This document shows, piece after piece, positions 45,376 through 52,240 of a stretch of 55,627 bases of DNA (within the stretch, counting starts at the first letter, position 1; each line of letters begins with the position of its first letter). The notes below the pieces were generated by a model that was not told the DNA's origin, did no database searches, and saw only the letters and a list, made by a program, of their open reading frames with translations. The DNA comes from Halobacteriales archaeon QH_7_66_36 (GTDB taxonomy: Archaea > Halobacteriota > Halobacteria > Halobacteriales > Haloarculaceae): the NCBI GenBank assembly GCA_003021175.1, contig PXQV01000012.1:1-55627 (forward strand), written 5' to 3'. The translations under genes were made by a program, and so were the position numbers.

Positions 45376-45700
45376 ACCGGATACAGACGAATTCTCGACG
45401 CGGCCGTTGTGGAGCGGCGACGCGTCAAAGGGACAGGGAGGACAGGTCCGGCCGAGCAGGCCGGGATGCCGCGGTTTTCAGGTCGGCGTGCGCGCGTTCT
45501 CGGCGCGTGGCCCGTCAAGGCACATGCGCCGCGCCCGCAACGCGACCGCATTTTTAGGTCTGCCTAAGAGTTATAAAATGTTACGGTTCCGGATCGGGTT
45601 GCACGAAAATTCGGAGCGGTGTATCCCCCGACTGCGCCCGGACGAGACCGACAGATCGGTGCCCACAAGCGTTTTACTCTCGTGTGGCGTCAGTTTAGAC
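45376..45700. other. 325-nt intergenic region with structured GC-rich part
   Basis: No gene is recognised. The left part contains complementary arms (GACGCG...CGCGTC near 45398-45427; CCGGCC-GAGCA-GGCCGG near 45450-45466) and could form an RNA structure or a terminator. The right part carries the operator/TATA pair at 45554-45578. An open frame continues from here into the gene at 45701 (ATG at 45578), but its first 41 residues are not family-like. Confidence 0.4.
45554..45578 (+). promoter_or_regulatory. DtxR/SirR-like operator next to a TATA box
   Basis: TTAGGTCTGCCTAA (45554-45567) has 5-bp inverted arms TTAGG/CCTAA around four bases and is followed immediately by TTATAAAA (about 45571-45578). 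The arms match the half-sites of iron- or manganese-sensing DtxR-family repressors. A transcript starting near 45600 would carry about 100 nt of leader before the gene at 45701. Confidence 0.45.
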
Positions 45701-45961
45701 ATGGTGAACAAACACTTCGAGGACGCGCGGTACTACCTGAAACGAGCCGGCGAGACGGCGAAGGCCGGGGTCGCCGAGGAGGTGTCCGCCGTCGAGGAGC
45801 GGTTCCGCGAACTGACCGGGCGCGAGGAGGAACCCGAGGACAGCCGCCTCGAAGATATCAAGTCCGAGTTGGCCGAACTGCAGGAGCGCGCGGAGGGTGA
45901 GGCCAACGAGGCCATCGAGGACGCCCGCGAGCGGATCGAGGAGTACCGGGCGGAAGCGTAG
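45701..45961 (+). CDS. Small helical acidic protein (DUF7553-like)
   Basis: 86 residues, almost all helix: MVNKHFEDARYYLKRAGETAKAGVAEEVSAVEERFRELTGREEEP, then SRLEDIKSELAELQERAEGEANEAIEDARERIEEYRAEA. Heptad-like spacing suggests a two-helix coiled coil. I associate it with a haloarchaea-only family, possibly DUF7553, with no known function. GTTTTACT about 25 nt before the ATG gives a leaderless promoter; the DtxR-like operator upstream offers a second one. Just before tRNA-Val. Confidence 0.78.
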   Translation: MVNKHFEDARYYLKRAGETAKAGVAEEVSAVEERFRELTGREEEPEDSRLEDIKSELAELQERAEGEANEAIEDARERIEEYRAEA

Positions 45962-45996
45962 TCCTTAAGAGCGGCCCGGCGATACATTCTGTCGCC

Positions 45997-46071
45997 GGGT
46001 TGGTGGTCTAGTCCGGTTATGACACCTCCTTCACACGGAGGAAGCCGGCGGTTCAAATCCGCCCCGACCCA
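45997..46071 (+). tRNA. tRNA-Val (CAC anticodon)
   Basis: Full cloverleaf: acceptor GGGTTGG/CCGACCC with one G-U pair, anticodon stem CCTCC/GGAGG with loop TTCACAC (anticodon CAC), T-stem GGCGG/CCGCC with loop TTCAAAT, discriminator A. No intron and no encoded CCA. Its 3' end is the left attachment site of the adjacent integrated element; the element restores the tRNA sequence, so the gene stays functional. Confidence 0.95.
46049..46071 (+). repeat. attL (tRNA-Val 3' end)
   Basis: 23-nt direct repeat beginning CGGTTCAAATCC and ending at the discriminator base. An identical copy is at 48793-48815. Confidence 0.88.
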
Positions 46072-46571
46072 CTACTCACCTTCCTACGCTCGAAGTAAAC
46101 GGTGAGCGCGCCGTATGGCGATTTGTGGGTGAGCCGAATTTGCTTAATCGGCAGTCCTTACTGCACCCCGGTCACGTCTCCCGGTTACGATGAAGTAGAC
46201 GCGCCTGACTAGTAAAACTATCCCAGTTTCTGAGCCGAGCCCAGTTCTCACACCGATTTCCCCTCTGCAACACGCTGTTTCTGAGAAATTCAGCAACCTG
46301 AGACACCGATGAGGCGAGGAGAGAGACTGAAATGACGGCGGTGAGCGGAAACAGCGATGGTTACTGAGAACCGCCAAATCAGAACTATCAGAGCTATCGG
46401 AAACTGACCGCATGGAAAGCTCTCTGAGAGTTAGGTGGATGGTGCATAAGACACTCTAAGGTTGTTACATCAGGGGGATAGGGACGCCCGCTAAATTGGC
46501 AACTCGACGTGGAAAATAGGGGGGTTTGGTCGAAATTTTAGTCCAACAGTTGGGGTAGGCATTTTCGAGTA

Positions 46572-46739
46572 ATGGAGGGTGTCAGTTGTTGTGTAACCAG
46601 ACCGACAATGGTCATCGTAGCGACCACACCGATGAGGCGGGGTAGGGAAGACATTCTTCTGCCGGCTGCCGTGTCAAATGGAAAAGTACCACATTTAGTT
46701 AATAGATGGAATAATTATGATTGGTGGGATGTCCGTTAA
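46572..46739 (+). CDS. Weak candidate small gene (55 codons)
   Basis: ATG at 46572 (MEGVSCCVTRPTMVIVATTP...VNRWNNYDWWDVR). No family resemblance. Codon usage is not the GC-rich pattern of the host, but neither is the rest of the element. It contains one CACCGAT repeat. It could be chance. Confidence 0.22.
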   Translation: MEGVSCCVTRPTMVIVATTPMRRGREDILLPAAVSNGKVPHLVNRWNNYDWWDVR

Positions 46740-46789
46740 CCAGTCAGCACCCATCGAACTATGCAGAAGTTAGCGGTGTTTCACCCGTT

Positions 46790-46850
46790 CTCCCCCTTAG
46801 GGGGTAACCTAGGGGGATGGCCCACAGGGGATGCACCAAGGGGGTAATAC
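46790..46850 (+). repeat. G-rich direct repeats before the gene at 46853
   Basis: CCCCCTTAGGGGGTAA (a palindrome plus tail), then AGGGGGATGG, AGGGGATGC and AGGGGGTAAT within 60 nt. A similar CCCCTTAGAGGGTAATCCCC occurs inside the gene near 46992-47011. Probably an operator or protein-binding cluster at the promoter of this gene. Confidence 0.5.
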
Positions 46851-46852
46851 TA

Positions 46853-47227
46853 ATGGTGAAAGCCACGTACCTCTCCGGTTCTACCTTTGGAGTTTTACTC
46901 CGTGGTTCTCACACCGATGAGATTGGTACTTCTACCGTGTTGTACTTCCCCGGCGTCATCGGTGTGAGAACCTTCGTGAGAACAAGGGTGGTCCCCTTAG
47001 AGGGTAATCCCCTACGAGCCATCCACACACTGGATTTATCCACGGTAGACGACACTGTCCTGCGGGCGCTCTCAGAGTATTTTCTGACCGAGATGATGAA
47101 ACCCATTGCCCGTGTCAAATATATCGTCTATGGAGCTACAGAGGCGCGCCAAGCGGCTGCTGTGGCGAGCGAACTACTGCCAACAGCAACACCAGCCAAA
47201 CCGGACCTCATCCTAGGTAGTGAGTAG
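46853..47227 (+). CDS. Orphan protein of the integrated element
   Basis: 124 residues from ATG 46853 (MVKATYLSGSTFGVLLRGSH). No family is recognised. Mixed alpha/beta composition: VLYFPGVIGVRTFVRTRVVPLEG, then helices DTVLRALSEYFLTEMMKPIARVKYIVYGATEARQAAAVASELL. No Cys cluster, signal or membrane segment. An earlier ATG at 46817 lies within the G-rich repeats and is less likely. It encloses a 17-nt inverted repeat (46904/46956), so the DNA has a second constraint besides coding. Confidence 0.5.
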   Translation: MVKATYLSGSTFGVLLRGSHTDEIGTSTVLYFPGVIGVRTFVRTRVVPLEGNPLRAIHTLDLSTVDDTVLRALSEYFLTEMMKPIARVKYIVYGATEARQAAAVASELLPTATPAKPDLILGSE

Positions 47228-47259
47228 ATGTAAGTATATCGTTAGTATGTGGTATATGC

Positions 47260-47556
47260 ATGGAGCTTCGAGATGTCATCTCAATTGTGGGAATCACGGT
47301 CGGGGTGGTTGCTATTATTTTCGGGGCGGGTACAGCGTTCTCGGGCATCAACGAAAATGCGAACTCCGATGCAAGAACTGAAAGAATCTGTGTGAACCAT
47401 AGCGAACTCCCAGACCCTGGGGAATCTGGCCAAGTCACCTGCAATGAGTACGAAACTGTCCAATACGGGGAAGAGTCCCCCGGAAATGAAAAGATTGGTT
47501 TCGGAGTTGTTGTTAGCTTGATTGGCGGAGCGATTGTCTATCGCCTTACCAGTTGA
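47260..47556 (+). CDS. Small membrane protein of the integrated element
   Basis: 98 residues with two hydrophobic helices: N-terminal VISIVGITVGVVAIIFGAGTAF and C-terminal IGFGVVVSLIGGAIVY. Between them is a hydrophilic, probably extracellular segment with two Cys (RICVNHSELPDPGESGQVTCNEYE) that could pair as a disulfide. This layout is seen in small viral or plasmid membrane proteins, but I can name no family. Its TATA-like AAGTATATCG lies about 20-30 nt before the ATG. Confidence 0.6.
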   Translation: MELRDVISIVGITVGVVAIIFGAGTAFSGINENANSDARTERICVNHSELPDPGESGQVTCNEYETVQYGEESPGNEKIGFGVVVSLIGGAIVYRLTS

Positions 47557-47597
47557 AGGAAGTATAAGAATCTATAAATGTTAAACTCGGAGAATTT

Positions 47598-48605
47598 CTA
47601 CCCGGAATCCATCTCGAACATTTCCCGCCGTAGTTTTCGCTTCTGGTCTTCGCTCCGGGCGTCGTAGTGCTTATCCAGCACCTTCTTCGACACATCCATT
47701 CGGTCGCTAATGAGTTCCTTTGACTGCCCATCATCGAGCCACGCGGTAATCGCAGACCGCCGGACTGAGTGGGGCTTAATCGACTCGGGACACTTCGAGG
47801 CCTGGTTGTATTTCGTCGCCCGGCAGTCATCGGTGTCACGGCCTACGGGACACCCATCTGCGTACTCACACGGCCGGGTTAAGGCTCGAATGCGCTTTCG
47901 GAACGTCGTTCTGACCGGTCGTCCATACTCTGTCGTCAGTAGTGGCTCGCGTCCGTGGTCGTCCGTCACGTCCGACCGATGGCCGCTGATGTAGTCGTCC
48001 AGCACCGTACATACCCACTCGTGCAGATTTACCTGCCGCTCGCCTTTCTCCTCGTTCTTGAGCGGCGTGCCCTCATCGGGGCGATGACGTGTCTCGACGT
48101 ACATCTCATCGAGGTGGTAGTCATCTAAGTCGAGTGCTCGGACGGTTCCGAGCCGAAAGCCGGTATCCCACAGAAGCGCAAACAGCGCGTGCTGCATCGT
48201 AGCGTAGTGATACTTGTCGAGATACCGGAGAATCGCCTGTGCCCGTTCGGGTTCAATCTTCTCGTCTCGGGCAGTCCGCCCCCTGTCGGGGAGCATGATG
48301 TTCTCTGCGATGCCTTCGAGGAGACCGCGGCTCTCGCACCACTTGATGAACACGCGAAAGGTCATCATCACGTTGTAAAGTGTGACGTTGTTGACCCCGT
48401 CCTCATCGCGGCGTTTCAGCTTGAAGTCCGATACGTGGAATTGGTCAAGGTCGTTGACGTGGTCGATGTCTTCCTGTCCGTCACACCACTCGATGAACTG
48501 CCGGAGGTTCGAGCGGTAGTTGTAGATGGTCGAATCCGAGAGGTCGCTACGGCGTTCTTCGATGAAGCGATTCACTGCGTCCGTTGGCGTCATCTTCCGT
48601 GTCAT
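47598..48605 (-). CDS. Tyrosine recombinase/integrase
   Basis: 335 residues from ATG 48605 (MTRKMTPTDAVNRFIEERRSD). N-terminal SAM-like core-binding domain (about 1-115: STIYNYRSNLRQFIEWC). Catalytic domain with Arg in LLWDTGFRLGTVRALDLDD, HxxR in SIKPHSVRRSAITAW, and nucleophile Tyr in KVLDKHYDAR. A four-Cys stretch (RPCEYADGCPVGRDTDDCRA...SKCPESI) precedes HxxR, as in other haloarchaeal integrases I know, and may bind zinc. Unlike SSV-type integrases it is not split by integration. It should catalyse integration and excision at tRNA-Val. Confidence 0.93.
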   Translation of the reverse strand: MTRKMTPTDAVNRFIEERRSDLSDSTIYNYRSNLRQFIEWCDGQEDIDHVNDLDQFHVSDFKLKRRDEDGVNNVTLYNVMMTFRVFIKWCESRGLLEGIAENIMLPDRGRTARDEKIEPERAQAILRYLDKYHYATMQHALFALLWDTGFRLGTVRALDLDDYHLDEMYVETRHRPDEGTPLKNEEKGERQVNLHEWVCTVLDDYISGHRSDVTDDHGREPLLTTEYGRPVRTTFRKRIRALTRPCEYADGCPVGRDTDDCRATKYNQASKCPESIKPHSVRRSAITAWLDDGQSKELISDRMDVSKKVLDKHYDARSEDQKRKLRREMFEMDSG

Positions 48606-48673
48606 AGTTTGCTGACCGGAAGACGGTGACCGGAGCGCAGTGGTCGGGTGCCGAATCGCGGTGGCCGCAGGGG

Positions 48674-48815
48674 CTGTTATGCCGCCTCCTTCCCCCAAGG
48701 AAGTCGGCGGTGAGCCGTGAGCGAAGCGAACGGCGAGCCAGACGAGTCGCAGCCCGCGCAGCGCCGCAGGCGCGAGCAGGAACGTCTCGGCGCGGTTCAA
48801 ATCCGCCCCGACCCA
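48674..48815 (+). repeat. attR region: degenerate tRNA arm interrupted by a repeat
   Basis: 48793-48815 is the 23-nt att copy. Upstream, GTTATGCCGCCTCCTT... (from about 48677) to AGTCGGCGG resembles the D/anticodon part of tRNA-Val with several changes. About 80 nt of palindromic sequence separates the two parts exactly where tRNA-Val reads straight from CGGCGG into TTCAAAT. It is therefore probably an old, longer att/tRNA fragment split by a repeat insertion. Confidence 0.7.
48744..48788 (+). repeat. Hairpin repeat X, copy 2 (beside attR)
   Basis: GAGTCGCAGCCCGCGCA, hairpin GCGCC-GCA-GGCGC, then GAGCAGGAACGTCTC. Flanks match copy 1 at 35461-35508, but the stem sequence is different and still fully paired. 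Confidence 0.8.
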
Positions 48816-48823
48816 TCCTACAA

Positions 48824-48831
48824 CATATATT
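48824..48831 (+). promoter_or_regulatory. TATA box of the restriction gene, directly after attR
   Basis: ATATATTA begins 9 nt after the att repeat and ends 31 nt before the GTG at 48863. Confidence 0.5.
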
Positions 48832-48862
48832 AGAATTTTAATCTCGTGTCGACAGACATACA

Positions 48863-49639
48863 GTGTCTGCATCGACAGCGACAACCATGCTTGAGGATTT
48901 AGAGTCTGAAGTTCAGGACGCGGTGCAGTGGTACTGGGAAACGCTTTCCGGGCAGGCCAAAGAGCAGCAGGAATCTGAGGATTCAACACGGGGGAGACGT
49001 GCAGAGGTGCTAGGCGGGAAGCAGATGGATGGATTCGCCGGTCTCATCGAGGACCTCTTGGTCGATGTAGGCGTGCCGAGAGAGTCAGTGCATCACGATT
49101 ACTACGCCACGCTTCCCGGATACTATCGGCACGAAAAAGAGTGGGACACCGCAGTCGTACACGACGGTGAGTTGTTGGCAGTCATCGAATACAAGAGTCA
49201 GGCAAGCAGTTTCGGAAACAATCTCAACAACCGTGCCGAAGAGGCAATCGGCAGTTTCACCGATCTAATCGAGGCGTACGAGGACGGCGTGTTCGAACCG
49301 AGCCCGCAACCATTCATCGGCTACTTGATGCTCATGGCGGACAACGAAGAGAGCCGAAACGCCCCGAAGGTTCGAGAGGTAAACTTCCCCGTAGACGAGG
49401 AATTCGGAGGCGCGACGTACGTAGAACGGATGGAGCTTCTGTGTCTTCGCATGGTCCGAAAGCGAGTGGTGAACGAAGCCACATTCGTGCTCAGCGACGA
49501 GGAGCGGGGCCTACAGGGAGAGTACTGGGAGCCGAATGCAGAACTCCGATTCAACCGGTTCGCGCGGTCGCTCGCGTCACACGTACAGGGATACATCGAT
49601 ACTCGGCAGGACGGGTTCGATGTTGGAAGCGGTGGATGA
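48863..49639 (+). CDS. XhoI/PaeR7I-family type II restriction endonuclease
   Basis: 258 residues. Hallmarks of the XhoI family: EVLGGKQMDGFAGLIEDLL near residue 50, then the PD-(D/E)xK core WDTAVVHDGELLAVIEYKSQ with the following SFGNNLNNRAEEAIGSFTD, a very characteristic block of PaeR7I/XhoI. Family members cut CTCGAG, so this is the predicted site. GTG start at 48863; the ATG at 48887 (MLEDLESEVQDAV) is an equally good start. Followed after 46 nt by its likely methyltransferase. Lies just outside the att repeat of the integrated element. Confidence 0.9.
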   Translation: MSASTATTMLEDLESEVQDAVQWYWETLSGQAKEQQESEDSTRGRRAEVLGGKQMDGFAGLIEDLLVDVGVPRESVHHDYYATLPGYYRHEKEWDTAVVHDGELLAVIEYKSQASSFGNNLNNRAEEAIGSFTDLIEAYEDGVFEPSPQPFIGYLMLMADNEESRNAPKVREVNFPVDEEFGGATYVERMELLCLRMVRKRVVNEATFVLSDEERGLQGEYWEPNAELRFNRFARSLASHVQGYIDTRQDGFDVGSGG

Positions 49640-49685
49640 GTTTACGTATGTACAAGTAGCATGAAGCGATAACTCGGATTATCAA

Positions 49686-51056
49686 ATGAAAGGACACGTC
49701 CCCACGCCGGATGATTTAGCAGAACGAATGGTGAGGCGGTTGTTTCGTGAGAACCAACCGGCGAGCAGCGACCGGATTCTGTATCCGGGTGCAGGGACGG
49801 GACCGTTTGCCGCCGCAGTCGAGCGGGTGTGCGATGCAGAGGGCTGGGAATATCCGGACGGATACGCGGTCGAGACGGACCCGGAGCACGTGGAGGAAGC
49901 GCGTGTCCGTGATCTCAGTCACGTCGACTTCTACCGGCAGAACTACCTGGACGATGATATGCTGGATGCTGGGTGGTTCGAGTATATCATCGGAAATCCG
50001 CCGTACGTCCCGATTGAGGGCCTAAGCGAGGAAGAGAAGAAGCGGTACAAAAGCGCTTTTCGGACGGCAGTTGGGCGGTTCGACCTGTATTTGTTGTTTT
50101 TCGAAAGGTCGCTAGAACTGCTCTCTCCAGGCGGTGTGTTGTCGTTCGTCACACCAGAGAAGTTCGAGTACGTCGATACAGCGGAGCCGCTTCGCCGCCT
50201 GTTAACGGCCGAGGACACACACGTGAAAGAAATCGAGCACATCGACGAAGACGCGTTCACGGGGTTGGTGACGTTCCCGTGCATCACGACGGTCCAGCGC
50301 ACCGACACCGTGGAGGCGCGTGAGACACGCGTGACGCTTCGAGACGGCACGACACACGTTGCGATCCTCCCCGATGACGGGAGTAGTTGGGCATCGAACA
50401 TCAGAGACGCCAATATCGAGGAGATGCAGACCGGCGCGACGCTTGAAGACGTTACCGAGCGAATCAGCCCCGGGGTAGCGACCGGGGCAGACGACGTGTT
50501 CACGATGAACCGCGAGGACGTTCCGGACGGTATTGAGGATACGTGGATTCGACCCACAGCGAGCGGGAGCCAGTTACGTGAATTCGACGGGCCGTACACC
50601 GACAGTGTGTTCGTGTGTCCGTACAGGGACGACGGCACGCTGGCAGACGTGGATGCACTTGGCAGGTTTGCCGAGTGGCTAGAGGAGCACCGCAACCGAT
50701 TGGAAGGCCGGTCGTGCGTCGACAAGGGGAAGACGTGGTACGCGTGGCACGAGAACCCCCCGATGCAGGATCTGTTACAGCCGAAGATCGTGTTCCGCGA
50801 TATCGCAAAGGAGCCAAAATTTTGGCCGGAAAACAGCGGTGACGTTGTTCCGAAACACTCGGTGTACTACACAGTGCCGAAAGACAGCGTGCCGATGGAT
50901 GCGCTCCTCAATTATCTCAATTCTCCAGAGGCCAAGATGTGGATGGAGGCGCACTGTCAGAAGGCGCACAACGGGTACTACAGGCTGCAGTCGCAGGTTC
51001 TGCGTGAGTTACCGGTGCCGAAGGAGTGGGCGGATTCGTTTCAGGCAACGTTGTAA
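49686..51056 (+). CDS. N6-adenine DNA methyltransferase partner of the XhoI-like enzyme
   Basis: 456 residues. SAM-binding motif I YPGAGTGPFAAAVE and acidic motif AVETDPEHVEEAR near the N-terminus, catalytic motif IV FEYIIGNPPYVPIEG (NPPY), then VLSFVTPEKFEYVDTAEPLRRLL. The C-terminal half (about 220-456) is a target-recognition region with VATGADDVFTMNRED and the ending YYRLQSQVLRELPVPKEW, typical of gamma-class adenine methylases. It would protect CTCGAG by methylating the adenine. It ends 1 nt before the convergent purC stop. Confidence 0.92.
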   Translation: MKGHVPTPDDLAERMVRRLFRENQPASSDRILYPGAGTGPFAAAVERVCDAEGWEYPDGYAVETDPEHVEEARVRDLSHVDFYRQNYLDDDMLDAGWFEYIIGNPPYVPIEGLSEEEKKRYKSAFRTAVGRFDLYLLFFERSLELLSPGGVLSFVTPEKFEYVDTAEPLRRLLTAEDTHVKEIEHIDEDAFTGLVTFPCITTVQRTDTVEARETRVTLRDGTTHVAILPDDGSSWASNIRDANIEEMQTGATLEDVTERISPGVATGADDVFTMNREDVPDGIEDTWIRPTASGSQLREFDGPYTDSVFVCPYRDDGTLADVDALGRFAEWLEEHRNRLEGRSCVDKGKTWYAWHENPPMQDLLQPKIVFRDIAKEPKFWPENSGDVVPKHSVYYTVPKDSVPMDALLNYLNSPEAKMWMEAHCQKAHNGYYRLQSQVLRELPVPKEWADSFQATL

Positions 51057-51057
51057 A

Positions 51058-52077
51058 TCAGAGGTCCCGAACGGCCGCGACGGCCTCGTGGAGCGGTGGG
51101 GCGTCGAAGAGGTCACGGTCGAGATACGCGTTCGCGCCGGCGGTGTACATGTCGCGTGTCGCGTCGATGACGCGGTCGGGGAGCGGGTCGGGGTGTCGGT
51201 CGCACAGTTCGCGCCAGTCGGCGACGTTCTCGCGTTCGGCGCGGTCCTTCGCCTCGCTGACGGCCGCGACCCACGCCGGCTGTTCGCGCTTGTGGTACTG
51301 GCGGACGACTTCCTTCGAGAGCTGTTGGCCGTCGTAGGAGAACCGGTTCTCGTCGAACGTGCCGACCACGTCCGCGACGAGGAGGTCACCGTCGTAGTAG
51401 CAACACTCGATCTTGCCGTCCTCGTGGACGAGACCGGCGGCCGCGGCGCGCTCGGTGACGAGGTCGTTCACCTCGCGTGCGAGCGTCTCAAGTTCGTCGA
51501 CCTCGGCCGCGCCGGCGATGCGGTCGGCCTCGGCGCGGGAGAGATAGCGGTCGGACGCCTCGAACTTCGTGGAGAACTCGACGACCGGTTCCGGCAGGCC
51601 GACGGGACCGTCGGGCCACTCGTCGCGGTCGAGACCGTACTCGGCGGGCGTACCGCGCGACCGGAGCGAGGAGCCGACGGGCACCGTGTTCCGGAAGACG
51701 ACCTCCAGCGGCACGAGATAGTTGCCGTCACCCGCCGCGTGGAAGGCGTCGTAGTCGTAGTCGCGGCCTTCGTGTGGCAGGTCGGGCACGCGCGTCAGGT
51801 CGATAGCCATCTCGCGGGGCGGGGTCGTGGTGTCGGCGAGCGGCTTCGGCTCGTCGTCGGTCACGACGCCGCGGTAGTGGGTGTCGATGCCCGCGGCTTC
51901 GAGCAGTTCGAAGTTGGCCGCGCCCATCGCACACAGCGCCGCACCCTTGTCCGGGATCGCGTCGGGCATCTTCCCCCAGTCGAAGACGGAGTAGTCGTCG
52001 GTGAAGATGAACGCCCCCCGACCCAGTCGCTCCGACGTGGCGGGGTCGGCCACCCGGAACTCCTTGACGCTCGTCAT
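51058..52077 (-). CDS. purC: Phosphoribosylaminoimidazole-succinocarboxamide synthase
   Basis: 339 residues from ATG 52077 ([19 protein letters not shown]). Purine biosynthesis step joining aspartate to CAIR. SAICAR synthase blocks: [51 protein letters not shown] (the VRN/FRN region), [19 protein letters not shown], and [27 protein letters not shown]-terminal extension of about 60 residues ([25 protein letters not shown]), longer than bacterial PurC. The frame is open upstream to 52284 but that part overlaps the divergent promoter. Confidence 0.96.
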   Translation of the reverse strand: MTSVKEFRVADPATSERLGRGAFIFTDDYSVFDWGKMPDAIPDKGAALCAMGAANFELLEAAGIDTHYRGVVTDDEPKPLADTTTPPREMAIDLTRVPDLPHEGRDYDYDAFHAAGDGNYLVPLEVVFRNTVPVGSSLRSRGTPAEYGLDRDEWPDGPVGLPEPVVEFSTKFEASDRYLSRAEADRIAGAAEVDELETLAREVNDLVTERAAAAGLVHEDGKIECCYYDGDLLVADVVGTFDENRFSYDGQQLSKEVVRQYHKREQPAWVAAVSEAKDRAERENVADWRELCDRHPDPLPDRVIDATRDMYTAGANAYLDRDLFDAPPLHEAVAAVRDL

Positions 52078-52210
52078 ACGCTCGGCTCTCGGGCAGCGCG
52101 CATAGGCGTTTTCCATTCGGAATAGGACATCCCCCCGCACGGCCGACAGTGTCGCGTCGCCCGACCGCTGGCCGGCTCTCCTGAGGTGGGGCTTCGTCGG
52201 TTGAAAAAGA

Positions 52211-52217
52211 GTTTTAG
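52211..52217 (+). promoter_or_regulatory. TATA-like element before the geranylgeranyl reductase gene
   Basis: GTTTTAG ends 23 nt before the ATG at 52241, supporting that start over the in-frame ATG at 52232. Confidence 0.4.
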
Positions 52218-52240
52218 CCGTCGGGAGGCCAGTGCGGGTA

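Larger units (their letters stand above)
46245..46972. repeat. Iteron-like CACCGAT(GAG) repeats
   Basis: Five copies: TTCTCACACCGAT (46245-46257), AGACACCGATGAGGCG (46301-46316), CCACACCGATGAGGCG (46624-46639), GGTTCTCACACCGATGA (46904-46920) and its perfect inverted partner (46956-46972). The last two lie inside the gene at 46853 with 35 nt between them. Spacing is irregular. They may be binding sites for an element-encoded replication or partition protein. Confidence 0.6.
46072..48815. mobile_element. Integrated element in tRNA-Val (2.7 kb)
   Basis: Bounded by the two 23-nt att repeats. Contains one tyrosine integrase gene near the right end and two small orphan genes. The left 1.5 kb is clearly lower in GC than the chromosome. 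No replication initiator or capsid gene is seen, so it is either a minimal integrative element or a remnant of a small plasmid or virus. The stretch 46072-46852 has no confident gene; it holds the CACCGAT repeats, G-rich repeats and one weak 55-codon frame. Confidence 0.85.

Noticed and set aside
45398-45470. Possible RNase P or SRP RNA before the gene at 45701
   Set aside because: GGGAGGACAGGTCCGG recalls part of RNase P CR-I, but the region is too short and the other conserved regions are missing.
46144-46413. 89-codon minus-strand frame at the left of the integrated element
   Set aside because: Ser/Arg-rich with no start signal or family; contains the CACCGAT repeats, so DNA-site function explains it better.
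46049-51057. One single island from tRNA-Val to purC
   Set aside because: No third att copy was found near 51057, so the element boundary is placed at 48815 and the restriction-modification pair is treated separately.
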